A stretch of 36,872 nucleotides of DNA from Gemmatimonadota bacterium (GCA_009838845.1 VXRD01000135.1:1-36872), one strand, 5' to 3'. Positions 18,176 through 27,323 are shown, counted from the stretch's first letter. Numbers and translations: made by a program. Notes: generated by a model from the sequence alone, not told the origin.

Positions 18176-19699
18176 ATGGCGCGAAGACCCAATGTTTTGT
18201 GGCTGATGTCAGATCAGCACAATGCCAATTGCACAGGATTTGCAGCGCATCCAAATGTCAGGACGCCCAATATGGATCGCATTGCGGATGAGGGGGTGGT
18301 GTTTACACGAGCTTTTTGCAATAATCCGATTTGTTCGCCATCTCGGATCTGTTTTATGACCGGGCAGTATTGTCACACACATCGGATGTTTGGCAATGAT
18401 CATTCGGAGATTCCCGAGGCGAATCCCAATACGCTGGCGTGTCAGTTTCGGAGATATGGGTATCAAACGGCTGTGATTGGCAAGGCGCACATGGTTCGAC
18501 GCTGGGATGAAGATGGTTTTGAGCGTATCCGATATACGGATTTGTGCGATGCGACGCATTTGGATCCAACCGAGACGCACTATTTTAAGTATCTGGAAGA
18601 TCTGGGATTGTCGGATTTTTACGAAGAAGGCTCGGCCAGACCCGGGCAGGAATATACAATGGATGGCAGTGCGCCGGCCAAACTGCCATATCAGCATTCG
18701 ATTGAGCATTATACGGGCAATGAGTCGCTGGCGTTTTTGAAGGAGCGAGACGATGAGCGGCCGTTTTTTTTGCACATGAGTTTTCAAAGGCCTCACGCAC
18801 CGATTGCGCCTGCGGCAGAGCATTTTGATATGTACGATCCCAATGAGATGGTGTTGCCCGATAGTGCGGTTGATTATTTTGAACATCGCTTTGCCGGCAA
18901 GCCCGAATTTATGCAAGAGCGGTTGGCCGATGGGTGTGGGTATCCACTGGCCGATCCAAATCCCGATCGCTTGAAGCGCTGTTTGGCGAGTTATTACGCG
19001 CTGATTACGGCGATTGATTCCGAGATTGGGCGGGTGCTGGATTATCTGGACGAGGTGGGGGAGTTGGAGAATACCGTGGTGTTGTATTGCGCGGATCACG
19101 GGGATTTTGCGGGTGATCACGGGTTGTTTCACAAGAATTTTGGGATTTACGACTCGATTCACCGCATTCCTTTTGTGTTGCGCTATCCGGGTGGTCCATC
19201 GGGCGTGAAGTGTGATGAGATTGTCGAATCAGTCGATTGGTATCCCACGCTGTGTCGTCTTTGCGATATTCCCATTCCCGATGGGCGCGATGGGCGCGAT
19301 TTGATTCCGGTTGTGAATGGCAGGGCAGATGGGAAAAACGCGGCGTTTTGCGAATGGGATTGGGGCAATCCCGGGGGCAAGGTGTCGGCGATTCGCACGC
19401 GCGATTTTCGGCTGGTATTTTACGGGAGCCTGGATGAGGGCGAGTTGTACGATCACCGCAATGATCCGGGTGAGATCGAAAATGTTTGGGCTGATCCAGA
19501 ATATGCAGATGTGCGTTTTGATTTGCTCGCACAATTGATGCGGTTCACGTTGCAATATCGGACCGATACGGGGCGGTCGAGTCACGAGAAGAGTTTGAAC
19601 AAGCGGTTTGCGCCGACAAATCTGGTTCACAAGGGCAGGCGGTATTGGCGCGATCTGAAAGAGGCATATACAAAGGAGACGGTTTGGCCGCCGGAGTGA
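18176..19699 (+). CDS. Sulfatase (alkaline-phosphatase superfamily), cytosolic type
   Basis: The enzyme should hydrolyse a sulfate ester after its cysteine is converted to formylglycine. The 507-residue protein starts at the ATG at 18176, preceded by AGGAG. Upstream in-frame codons lack a ribosome site and encode no family sequence. Metal-binding SDQH lies at 12-15, the CxPSR motif is CSPSR with Cys53, and VIGKAHM provides the lysine signature. CADHGDFAGDHG is the C-terminal metal site. No signal peptide is visible, so a cytosolic location is likely. A weak promoter candidate (TTCAAC, 17 bases, TTATCT) lies at 18108-18136. The stop abuts the stop of the convergent MFS gene. Substrate is unknown. 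No formylglycine-generating enzyme gene is in the window. Phosphonate monoester hydrolase activity is an alternative because of the DQ metal site. Confidence 0.9.
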   Translation: MARRPNVLWLMSDQHNANCTGFAAHPNVRTPNMDRIADEGVVFTRAFCNNPICSPSRICFMTGQYCHTHRMFGNDHSEIPEANPNTLACQFRRYGYQTAVIGKAHMVRRWDEDGFERIRYTDLCDATHLDPTETHYFKYLEDLGLSDFYEEGSARPGQEYTMDGSAPAKLPYQHSIEHYTGNESLAFLKERDDERPFFLHMSFQRPHAPIAPAAEHFDMYDPNEMVLPDSAVDYFEHRFAGKPEFMQERLADGCGYPLADPNPDRLKRCLASYYALITAIDSEIGRVLDYLDEVGELENTVVLYCADHGDFAGDHGLFHKNFGIYDSIHRIPFVLRYPGGPSGVKCDEIVESVDWYPTLCRLCDIPIPDGRDGRDLIPVVNGRADGKNAAFCEWDWGNPGGKVSAIRTRDFRLVFYGSLDEGELYDHRNDPGEIENVWADPEYADVRFDLLAQLMRFTLQYRTDTGRSSHEKSLNKRFAPTNLVHKGRRYWRDLKEAYTKETVWPPE

Positions 19700-20842
19700 T
19701 TAACGCCTTGTGAAGGCGAGTACGATGATCAGACCGATAAAGAGACCGGGAATAATAGAGAAACCCGCTTTCAGGCTGGCGGTGTCACCGATAACACCCA
19801 TGATCCAGGGGACGATGCCAAATCCGGCAATGCCAAAGCAGGCGAGTACGACAAAGAGCAGGGTGGTATCAAAGGACAGGTGTTCTGCGGCTTCGGCGAG
19901 TATGGTGGGCCAGAAGCAGGCGGTTGCAAATCCGGCGAGAAGGAGCAGGATGTAAAATCCGATCAGATTTTCGGAGAAGGGAATGCCGCTGCTGACGACG
20001 ACACCGAGGATAGCGGAACCGAGCATCAGGGTTTTCAGGCTGATCATCTGGGACAATTTTGCGGAAAGCAAGCGGCCCAGTGCCATTGTGATCGCAAAGA
20101 CGACGACTGCGATTGCTCCGGCGCGGGGCATGTCCCGGAGGTAGGTTTCCACATAGCTGCGGCTCCAGAATGTGAATGCTGCTTCGACACCTGCTCCTAA
20201 AAATATGGCGATGGCAAAGAGCCAAAATTTGGGTGTTTTGAGGATTTGTGCAATCAGGCGTTTGGATGATTGTTGATCTGCTACCGGTAGGGGAAAGCGC
20301 GATAGGTGGAACGAGATGCCCATGAAAAGTGCGCCCGCTGCAGCAATGCGAAATACGAGCCGCCAGGAATATCCGAGGGTCAAGAGTTCGCCAAAGAGGA
20401 GCGCGGAGACCATGACGCCGACGGGGTAAAAGGCGTTGGTGATGTTGAGGTATTTGCCCGAGTCTTTGGGGTGAATGTCGATGATCAGGGGATTGATGAG
20501 GGCTTCGGTGAATCCACCGCCAATGCCGGTGACCATGAGGGACAGGATGAGCATGGGATAGCTGTCGGCATAGCTGATCATGAGAAGGCCGATGGCGAGG
20601 AGATATTGCCCCCAGGTCACAAAATGTTTTTTGCCCCATTTGCGCGCGAGGATGCCTGACAGGATTAAGACGACGAGCAAAAGACATGTTCGCGCGGTTT
20701 CCAGGCCGCCGCTTTCAGAGAGGGAAATGGACAGGGCGCTGGATATTTCGGGCAGGCATATTGGGGTGACAACACCGCTGGTGGCAAACATCATAAACCC
20801 GCCCCAGCAGGCCAAATCGAGTCTGGTGAGTTCGGTTTTCAT
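19700..20842 (-). CDS. MFS transporter
   Basis: This 380-residue protein has about 12 hydrophobic helices and fits the major facilitator superfamily, fucose/sugar-permease-like branch. The conserved loop between helices 2 and 3 reads GILARKWGKKHFV. A GIGGGFTEALINP stretch lies in the helix 4-5 area. It follows a sulfatase gene on the same strand with a gap of only a few bases (start ATG 20842, or GTG 20848), so the pair is an operon. Because both sulfatases here appear cytosolic, this transporter may import their sulfated substrate or move the product. That is inference. Its stop codon begins at the base after the convergent sulfatase stop, so the two transcripts must overlap. Confidence 0.85.
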   Translation of the reverse strand: MKTELTRLDLACWGGFMMFATSGVVTPICLPEISSALSISLSESGGLETARTCLLLVVLILSGILARKWGKKHFVTWGQYLLAIGLLMISYADSYPMLILSLMVTGIGGGFTEALINPLIIDIHPKDSGKYLNITNAFYPVGVMVSALLFGELLTLGYSWRLVFRIAAAGALFMGISFHLSRFPLPVADQQSSKRLIAQILKTPKFWLFAIAIFLGAGVEAAFTFWSRSYVETYLRDMPRAGAIAVVVFAITMALGRLLSAKLSQMISLKTLMLGSAILGVVVSSGIPFSENLIGFYILLLLAGFATACFWPTILAEAAEHLSFDTTLLFVVLACFGIAGFGIVPWIMGVIGDTASLKAGFSIIPGLFIGLIIVLAFTRR

Positions 20843-20850
20843 AGGCACCG

Positions 20851-22338
20851 CTATTCCAGATAATCCATTTCGGGGCGCAAGTCCCAGCGGATCGTATCTG
20901 CGGGTTTGGTATGGCGTGCCCAGGCCGTGAGGATGCGGGAGTCTCTGTTTCGGGCGGCGATTTGAGATGCGATGGCGTCGGGATCCCAGCCGTCGAGGAT
21001 ACGGGCGGTGAAATTTTTGATCAGGCTTTGACAGGACGAATCGTTAGCGCGGTCGTGCAATTCGTTAGGGTCTTCTTTCAGATTGAAGAGTTGACAGGGC
21101 TGGTTGTGGTAATAATTGAATTTCCATTCGTCCTGCCGAATCATGCGCTGGTACACGCCTTCGGCGGAGAAGGGTCCGCCACCGCCTGCTCTGTCCTGAC
21201 AAAATTCGGAGAAGGCGAGGTTGTCCCAGGATGTGTTTTCGCCGCGCATAAGGGGCAGGAGTGAACGCCCGCGAGAGTGGGGGAGTTCGGGACATTGCAG
21301 GGCGTCGATCATGGTGGCGTTGAGGTCGATAGAAGAGATGACGTTGTCAAAGCGCTTGCCTTCGGGCAGGTGACCGGGCCAGGAGAGGATGGCGGGTACT
21401 TTGGCGGAATGCTCGTAGAAGGTTTGTTTCCACCATAGGCCGTGTTCGCCGGCTTGTTCACCGTGGTCTGACATGTAAATGATGAGGGTGTTGTCGATCA
21501 AATCGTTTTGGCGGAGGGTTGTGAGGATCTGTCCGATCATGTAATCCATACGGTCAACAAGTGCCCAGTATGCGGTGCGTGCGCGGTGGATTTCGGCTTC
21601 TGTGACGGTTGTAATACCGCAGCGTTCGCGCCAGGATTTGATGTGGGGATGCAGGTCGTCTGAGAAGGGGACAGAGATAGTGGGGGGTGGTACGTGGCCA
21701 TCGTAACGTTCGTAGTCGGCGCGGCGCGCGACAAAGGGCTGGTGGGGGAGCATAAATCCAACGGTTAGAGAGAAGGGTTCTGCGGGTTGTCCGGCGCGTT
21801 TTTTTACGCCCAGGCGATCGAGATATGCAACGGTTGCTGCGGTTACGTCTTCGTCGTGTACCTGATACGCGCTTTGTCCAATGCCCGATTTCGTCAGGCT
21901 GACGCGGGCAGGACCTGCTGTGCCCGAGAGCATTCCGTGGTTGACGCCGCCGCCACCGGGATGATTAGGCCCGTGATCGCCTACGAGGCGCCGAGCATAT
22001 CCATGTAGCTGATCCGGTCCATTGGAATGCATGCGTCCGACGAGCACGGGGTCGTAACCGCCCGCGCCCATTGCATGGGCAAATGTGGGAATGCTCGAGT
22101 TGAGTATGTGCCCGTTTGTCCACACTTCGTTTTCAAAGGGATAGCGCCCCGATAGCATGGACATGCGCGAAGGTACGCATATTGGCGAGGGGCAATAGCA
22201 GTTTTCAAATACAACGCCATTTGCCGCGAGGCTGTCGAGGTTGGGGGTTTGAACGATTTTGTCGCCGTAACAGCCCGTCACATAAGGATCGTGCTGGTCG
22301 GAGTGGATGTAGAGCAAGTTGGGTTTCGGATGTGCCAT
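20851..22338 (-). CDS. Sulfatase (alkaline-phosphatase superfamily), cytosolic type, Arg variant
   Basis: This is a 495-residue formylglycine-dependent sulfatase. SDQH lies at 13-16, the CxPSR motif is CVPSR with Cys54, and MSDHGEQAGEHG forms the C-terminal metal site. The usual lysine signature G-K-x-H is GRMH here, so the sulfate-contacting Lys is replaced by Arg; this may mark a substrate subfamily. There is no signal peptide. The ATG has an AGGA element 7 bases upstream. The MFS gene follows immediately. The first sulfatase of the window is only distantly similar, so the two probably act on different bonds. A phosphonate or phosphodiester hydrolase cannot be ruled out. Confidence 0.9.
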   Translation of the reverse strand: MAHPKPNLLYIHSDQHDPYVTGCYGDKIVQTPNLDSLAANGVVFENCYCPSPICVPSRMSMLSGRYPFENEVWTNGHILNSSIPTFAHAMGAGGYDPVLVGRMHSNGPDQLHGYARRLVGDHGPNHPGGGGVNHGMLSGTAGPARVSLTKSGIGQSAYQVHDEDVTAATVAYLDRLGVKKRAGQPAEPFSLTVGFMLPHQPFVARRADYERYDGHVPPPTISVPFSDDLHPHIKSWRERCGITTVTEAEIHRARTAYWALVDRMDYMIGQILTTLRQNDLIDNTLIIYMSDHGEQAGEHGLWWKQTFYEHSAKVPAILSWPGHLPEGKRFDNVISSIDLNATMIDALQCPELPHSRGRSLLPLMRGENTSWDNLAFSEFCQDRAGGGGPFSAEGVYQRMIRQDEWKFNYYHNQPCQLFNLKEDPNELHDRANDSSCQSLIKNFTARILDGWDPDAIASQIAARNRDSRILTAWARHTKPADTIRWDLRPEMDYLE

Positions 22339-22391
22339 TGTGTGTCCTGTTTTTATCAGCGATTTTGAAATAGGTTGGGTTTATGGTGTTG

Positions 22392-23549
22392 TTATTGACT
22401 ATCCGAGACGGGGTAAAGGGTTAGTCGCGCTCTCTTCCCCGCGCCTTCATCGGAAACGATTAGCGTGCCGTCCGCGGCGAAGGTAATACCTTCAACCTGA
22501 CGATGCCACTGGGCGGGAAACTCTCTGACTGCAACAACCTGGCCACCCGGCGTGATCTCCGCGATAGCCCCCTGACGCGCAGCTACGATAAAGTAATTTC
22601 CCGACATCGGGTGTCGCTCGATTCCCGAAGGCTGGAATTTTTTTCCTTTGATGTGTTGAGAGAATTCATCGACAGATATTGCGATATGTGCATCTTTTTT
22701 TAGCTGTTTCTCGTCAATTGACCAGTGATATACTGCCAACTTTCCCTCCATGTCTGCGCTGCGAGCGTCCTTGCACATCAGTAAGAGTGCCCGCTGGCTC
22801 TCGTCGTATGCCAGGCTCTCGATTTCGCAGTCTCTGCCGACGCCAGTCGTATAGACATTGAAGAGAACGGACTCGCCAGCAGTTCCCTCACGACACGCGT
22901 ATAGTCGCCCTGAACTCGTGACCAGATAGATCTGGTCGTCAATTGTTGCAATGCCCTCAAAATCACTGGCAACCGGGTTCTTCATATCCGATAATTGGAA
23001 TGATTTTACGATTGACCCTTTCTGATAATCGATCTCGAAAATGACCCCTCTTTCATCATTGTGCGCCAGAAGTCGGTCGTCTCTGGTCATTGCCAAACCA
23101 GAGATCTCTTCAAGATACGTGGGGAGCTTCCAGTGCGTCGCGGTCTCTTCGTTTAGTGTATAGCTCTCAAGAGATATTTTCCTTTGTAATACAGCCATTG
23201 TGTCCGCCAGAGGGCGAACGCTCGAAGTATCGTCTGACGGATTTCTACTAAAATCTGAGGATGAATCCTCTTCATAGTCTAATACAGCCATTGTGTCCGC
23301 CAAAGGGGAGACGATAGAAGTGTCTGAAGCGGTCTCTTCGTTTGGTGTATAGCTTTCAGGAGATATTAATACCGCCATCGTGTCCGCCAAAGGAAGGACG
23401 GTAGAAGTGTCTAAAATAGAAGTATCTGTATCTGCGTTTGACGAATTTCCACTAAAATCTGAGGATGGATCATAGCCCATCGACAACAGGTAGAGAAGAA
23501 TGCCAAAACCAAGGAAGCCCAGCAGAAATTTATCTGTGTGATTCTTCAT
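22392..23549 (-). CDS. Membrane-anchored SdiA-regulated-type beta-propeller protein
   Basis: This 385-residue protein starts with a membrane anchor or uncleaved signal (KFLLGFLGFGILLYLLSMGY). A repetitive acidic linker of about 115 residues follows, with three copies of PLADTMAVL. The C-terminal part (about 140-385) has beta-propeller repeats of the SdiA-regulated / esterase-like-phytase type, with LEEISGLAMT, ASDFEGIATIDDQIYLVTSSG, QPSGIERHP and RQVEGITF. Family function is uncertain; extracytoplasmic phosphoesterase or ligand-binding roles have been proposed. I used the ATG at 23549; a TTG at 23555 is possible. A TATAAT lies a few bases upstream of the ATG. It is the last gene of the kinase-like/barrel block, 71 bases after the DUF4956 gene. 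Confidence 0.75.
   Translation of the reverse strand: MKNHTDKFLLGFLGFGILLYLLSMGYDPSSDFSGNSSNADTDTSILDTSTVLPLADTMAVLISPESYTPNEETASDTSIVSPLADTMAVLDYEEDSSSDFSRNPSDDTSSVRPLADTMAVLQRKISLESYTLNEETATHWKLPTYLEEISGLAMTRDDRLLAHNDERGVIFEIDYQKGSIVKSFQLSDMKNPVASDFEGIATIDDQIYLVTSSGRLYACREGTAGESVLFNVYTTGVGRDCEIESLAYDESQRALLLMCKDARSADMEGKLAVYHWSIDEKQLKKDAHIAISVDEFSQHIKGKKFQPSGIERHPMSGNYFIVAARQGAIAEITPGGQVVAVREFPAQWHRQVEGITFAADGTLIVSDEGAGKRARLTLYPVSDSQ
23186..23475 (-). repeat. Composite internal tandem repeats encoding PLADTMAVL units
   Basis: Three near-identical DNA units encoding PLADTMAVL begin near 23188, 23281 and 23368, so the periods are 93 and 87 bases. Two companion segments are also duplicated: one coding ESYTxNEETA (near 23146 and 23333) and one coding SDFSxN (near 23240 and 23446). 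The high DNA identity points to recent duplication. Confidence 0.85.
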
Positions 23550-23620
23550 GTGCAATTATACCGTTATGAGTATGCCTGCCAGACCTTTCCCGGTGACAGG
23601 GAGGCTTTAAGATACCAATT

Positions 23621-24532
23621 TTAAACTTTAGTCAGCGTTGCGTTTGTGATACTTTTTTTGCTTTTTTCAATATCCTGGATGAGGGAAGGCAGATCGACGG
23701 ATTGTTTTAACGAAACATCATACACAACGATGGCCGTTCCATCTTCTTTCTCGATCACATCTGCTACTTGCCACTGTTTGGTCCCGGATTTCAGGATTTG
23801 AGCTGTTGCTTTTTGCGCTGTTTCGACCTTCGTTGTGTGTACTTCAATCCGGGCATCATAGGAATTCCCGGTGGCCTTTGTCCCAGAGGTCTGGACCGAG
23901 TGATCAGGTGAAACAATTCTCCAGCCGGATAGTACTGGTGGCTGCGCGCCATAATTGATTTTCCACACGCCGAGTGTTATGGTGACGAAAGCCAACGATG
24001 CGAGGTAGGCCACAGTCGTAAGCTGGGTGCCAGCCGCCAGCCCTATCCCGATGACCATAAACATGTACACACCCTCTATGGTCGATTTGAGTGAGAGCCG
24101 AAAGGTGACAGCGGCCACGATACCCGCCAGACTGAACGCAAGGGCAAGACTACCCTTCACCAAAAAAACAACCAGTGAGATGGCGACAGGTATCACGAGC
24201 AGAGTTTGTACAAAGGCTTGACTGTATTTCTTGGGCGGATGCGTCCAGGCATATACCCAGGTAATAGGGAGGGTAACCCCGAAGGCCAGTACCAAAGCGA
24301 CTACAACTGGAATCGTGTGTTCCGGATCGGCGAGCCGATTTACCCCTTCCTGGATGTTTCCAAGCGGAATGGGCGGATCGGCCCCGGAGTCAAGGGATGA
24401 TCCTACAAAGATGCGTTCTCGCTCCTGGGCGACGTAATAGAGAATTTCGGGGAATATGTGAAAAATCGCGTTGAGAATCAAAAGCCACGTGATATAGTAA
24501 ATGGCGAGACGTATGATGATGTTGTTGAGCAT
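23621..24532 (-). CDS. DUF4956 family membrane protein
   Basis: This 303-residue inner-membrane protein has about five hydrophobic helices (near 5-28, 73-96, 107-125, 130-150 and 160-187). The DUF4956 hallmark SLALAFSLAGIVAAVTFRLSLK is present. A soluble C-terminal domain (about 215-303) resembles a small ferredoxin-like fold. The ATG has a strong AAAGGAGG site 5 bases upstream, and the gene starts 18 bases after the barrel-fusion gene, so the two are in one operon. Family function is unknown. From memory, DUF4956 genes elsewhere often sit next to CotH-like kinase and VTC (polyphosphate polymerase) domain genes. That would fit the kinase-like neighbours here. Confidence 0.85.
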   Translation of the reverse strand: MLNNIIIRLAIYYITWLLILNAIFHIFPEILYYVAQERERIFVGSSLDSGADPPIPLGNIQEGVNRLADPEHTIPVVVALVLAFGVTLPITWVYAWTHPPKKYSQAFVQTLLVIPVAISLVVFLVKGSLALAFSLAGIVAAVTFRLSLKSTIEGVYMFMVIGIGLAAGTQLTTVAYLASLAFVTITLGVWKINYGAQPPVLSGWRIVSPDHSVQTSGTKATGNSYDARIEVHTTKVETAQKATAQILKSGTKQWQVADVIEKEDGTAIVVYDVSLKQSVDLPSLIQDIEKSKKSITNATLTKV

Positions 24533-24550
24533 CGCATCCTCCTTTATTAG

Positions 24551-27268
24551 CTAAAACATAAAACCAGCGCGCAGATATACGCCCGTCAGGTCATCGCCTT
24601 TTACGATTGCCGCGCTAAAGGTCTGCTGGCGCTTGAGAAAAGACAGCCAGATTCCACCTCCGATACTGGTGTGCCATTTATCGGCATTGTCCGGATCTTT
24701 GTCATAAATTACCCGGCCGGCATCAGCTATACCGAACAATCCGAATTCTCCCGATACCAGCAGCTTGATTTTTGTCAGGACCAGTCGCAGTTCGGAATTT
24801 CCATACAGCGCAGTCTCTCCAGCGAACCTGTTTTTCCGGAAACCGCGCAAATTGCCGCTGGATATGCCACTACCGACAAAACCGGATCCACCCAGAAAGG
24901 CACTTTCGTGGAAGGGAAAGGTTCCCCATACCTTCTTGCCTCCTGCTCTTAAGGCAAGGGTGGGGGTAGTCGGAATAGGGGCTGTCAGGTAAGTACTGGC
25001 TGCCCCATCTATACTGCCAAAGGTCGATTCTACATCCCAGACGCCCGGATAGATGTCTCCGGCAACCCTGACCCTGATCCCCTGAGTGGGATACCCCAAA
25101 CTGTTGCGCGTGTCGTACGCGACTTCACCCAGTGCGCCTACCTGACCGAAGGAATCTGTACCGTAAAGTGGTTGATCGAGCGAACCGATATATTTTTCCC
25201 GATTGGAACTGAGTGGTGTGTTTGAATACTTGATAATCGGCCCAAAGTCAATGGTTAATTTCGAGCGGAGCGATCCCATACCAACATGAGGCATATCTCC
25301 TTTATGATCTCCCGCTCGAAACTCGAGGGCAGGTGCGAAAACGAAATGTCTTTGTTCCACCTTATAGAAGGAAGATGGACGCAGAATTTCCGTTTTGTTA
25401 CCGAATCCATTGAACCTGATTGTCTGGAACCCGGAGTACTTTAAGTAGATTCTCGCGTCGAAGTCGCGCATGAATTCGCGAAAGTTTCCGGTATAGGAGG
25501 CAAAAGGCTTGATACCCTTGAGATCATTGTCTTTCGCCAGCCCGATCTTGAAAAAATGTTGCGAAGAGAAAGGGTCTTTTCGATACCCGAAATGCTGACG
25601 ATGGTAGGTCGCCCCCAAGAATACATCCATATCCGGGTTTACCCTGATAATCGGAGCAGTAGCAGCCTGCCCGCCCCAGTCCAGTGCATACCTTGCGCGG
25701 AGAAGCCGGGCGGGAGGTCGCTTGTAGGGTCGTTCGTCGATTTTCGCGCCCTTGCCTTTGGCGAACTGATTTTTTCCACGATAATCATAAAACCGGGTTT
25801 TTGATGCACCAGACTGGGATGAGTTTGTGAGCGCGTCATCCCCACCGCCACCATCAATGCGAACGACAATCTGTCCCTTTGTCCCCGATATTTCCGCGTG
25901 GTCATCTCCGCCCCGGAGATATATTCGGACTTCCCGGGTTTCCTGAGGGTGGAAAGTTCTTTGGAAATAGGGTGTCTTCCTTTCTCCTCCAGTACCTTCT
26001 ATCAGACCGATACGGACTGCGAGATCACCGTTCGGCAGGTGTTCACACTGGGCGTATTCGTCCTTATCGGTTGCCTGGATTTCGACCTGGCGGGTAATCA
26101 ATTCATAGTATCTGCTGGCAAATTCAGGCAATGCGTCTCGCCTCGATTTGAGGGCTTGGGTAAGCGTTTCCCCAATCATTTTGTAATACGGTGGTGGAAG
26201 TCTCCGCACGGCATTCTCGATAACCTGGTCGGGCAGGTCCTTTCGAAACGCTGTTACTACCGAATCCCACGCGGTCTTATTGAGTTCGGACAGAAACTCG
26301 CGGTCCATCTCCCAACCCGTGGTCGATAGACCCACCAGGCTTGGATATTTGTCTCCGAACGTGATTTGTCTGGGGAGCCTTTTGCGCGCCATTGCCATGG
26401 CAAACCCCTTGAAGCCGATAAAAGCCTGGTCGCGATCTTCGGGTATTGTAAGCCATGTATAACAATCGCCATCGGGGAATTGCGCCCATCTCCACTGGCC
26501 GTAATGCCGGTCCTTGTCGCCGATGAAAAGATCCATCAGTTTCGCCTTTAGATAGGCGCGGGCATCGACGCGGTTGCAAGGACTTTCTTCAAGGTGTTCC
26601 CACAGCCTCTCCGTTCCGCTGATCCTCCGGGAACCCGCAAAGCCGGGCGTATCGTCCGGCCCTTCAGACGGGTGTTCTTGTAGCGTTCCTATAAGGCCGG
26701 CAAACTCTTCGCGGTACTCTCCCAGCCCTGGATCATCCGGAATGACTACGAGTGTGTGCTTGGAATGGAGGATACCAGTGGCTTCCATCAGCGGATCAGC
26801 CACGAGTGCCCCTGTTGGTAGAAGCGCGCTGATCAAGTCCTGGAGGACGTCATCTACGATCGTATCCTTGAGTTCGTCCCATATTCTTTTGGTGGGATCT
26901 TTATCCAGGGAGCGGACCGTATAGCGGCGGCCGTCTTCCCCTGTAAAGTGAAGCGAGATAGACTGCCCGAATCCGCCGGTGCGAAGCGGTGTCAAGCCAC
27001 CTCCTACGCTGTTGAGGTCGAGGACTGAAACCTCGATAGGAGTGGTCCAGAGGTCCCGGTTATTGCTGCCGTAGAACCAGCGTTTGAACCCGCTGGCCCG
27101 GAATCTTTCTCCTGGAATCACCATGTGGGTCTTAGCACCTTGCGGAGGGATAGAGCGGTGAATCCTGTATCCTGGTGGCGGTGAATCCTCCTCAGATGTG
27201 GATTCTGCCGGAAAAGAAAAAGCGAACACCAGCAAGAGTAAAATGGCGTTCCATCTGGAAAATATCAT
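24551..27268 (-). CDS. Exported kinase-like domain fused to outer-membrane beta-barrel
   Basis: This 905-residue protein begins with a signal peptide (about 1-22). Residues about 110-300 resemble an atypical kinase fold. YTVRSLDKDP (116-125) has the layout of a nucleotide-lysine strand, followed by a helix (VDDVLQDLISALLPTGAL). GDKDRHYGQWRW (250-261) is catalytic-loop-like, with D253. IPEDRDQAF (275-283) is DFG-like, with D278 and D280. A middle beta-rich region (about 430-540) holds GGDDH and GGGGDD turns. The last 350 residues or so are a BamA/TamA-type barrel with LRGFRKNRF and a terminal Phe. An AAAGGA element precedes the ATG. Related proteins elsewhere are usually annotated only as BamA/TamA-family barrels. 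Kinase activity is inferred and untested; the usual catalytic-loop Asn is Gln258. Confidence 0.75.
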   Translation of the reverse strand: MIFSRWNAILLLLVFAFSFPAESTSEEDSPPPGYRIHRSIPPQGAKTHMVIPGERFRASGFKRWFYGSNNRDLWTTPIEVSVLDLNSVGGGLTPLRTGGFGQSISLHFTGEDGRRYTVRSLDKDPTKRIWDELKDTIVDDVLQDLISALLPTGALVADPLMEATGILHSKHTLVVIPDDPGLGEYREEFAGLIGTLQEHPSEGPDDTPGFAGSRRISGTERLWEHLEESPCNRVDARAYLKAKLMDLFIGDKDRHYGQWRWAQFPDGDCYTWLTIPEDRDQAFIGFKGFAMAMARKRLPRQITFGDKYPSLVGLSTTGWEMDREFLSELNKTAWDSVVTAFRKDLPDQVIENAVRRLPPPYYKMIGETLTQALKSRRDALPEFASRYYELITRQVEIQATDKDEYAQCEHLPNGDLAVRIGLIEGTGGERKTPYFQRTFHPQETREVRIYLRGGDDHAEISGTKGQIVVRIDGGGGDDALTNSSQSGASKTRFYDYRGKNQFAKGKGAKIDERPYKRPPARLLRARYALDWGGQAATAPIIRVNPDMDVFLGATYHRQHFGYRKDPFSSQHFFKIGLAKDNDLKGIKPFASYTGNFREFMRDFDARIYLKYSGFQTIRFNGFGNKTEILRPSSFYKVEQRHFVFAPALEFRAGDHKGDMPHVGMGSLRSKLTIDFGPIIKYSNTPLSSNREKYIGSLDQPLYGTDSFGQVGALGEVAYDTRNSLGYPTQGIRVRVAGDIYPGVWDVESTFGSIDGAASTYLTAPIPTTPTLALRAGGKKVWGTFPFHESAFLGGSGFVGSGISSGNLRGFRKNRFAGETALYGNSELRLVLTKIKLLVSGEFGLFGIADAGRVIYDKDPDNADKWHTSIGGGIWLSFLKRQQTFSAAIVKGDDLTGVYLRAGFMF

Positions 27269-27323
27269 GTTTGTCCTTTCGTTTCAAGGTGATTTGTATA
27301 ACCTGCAGTTGGGCAGATATGCA

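Noticed and set aside
18209-19162. 317-codon open frame on the minus strand, opposite the first sulfatase
   Set aside because: Its Ile/Arg/His-rich translation has no recognisable family, and the sulfatase motifs are on the plus strand.
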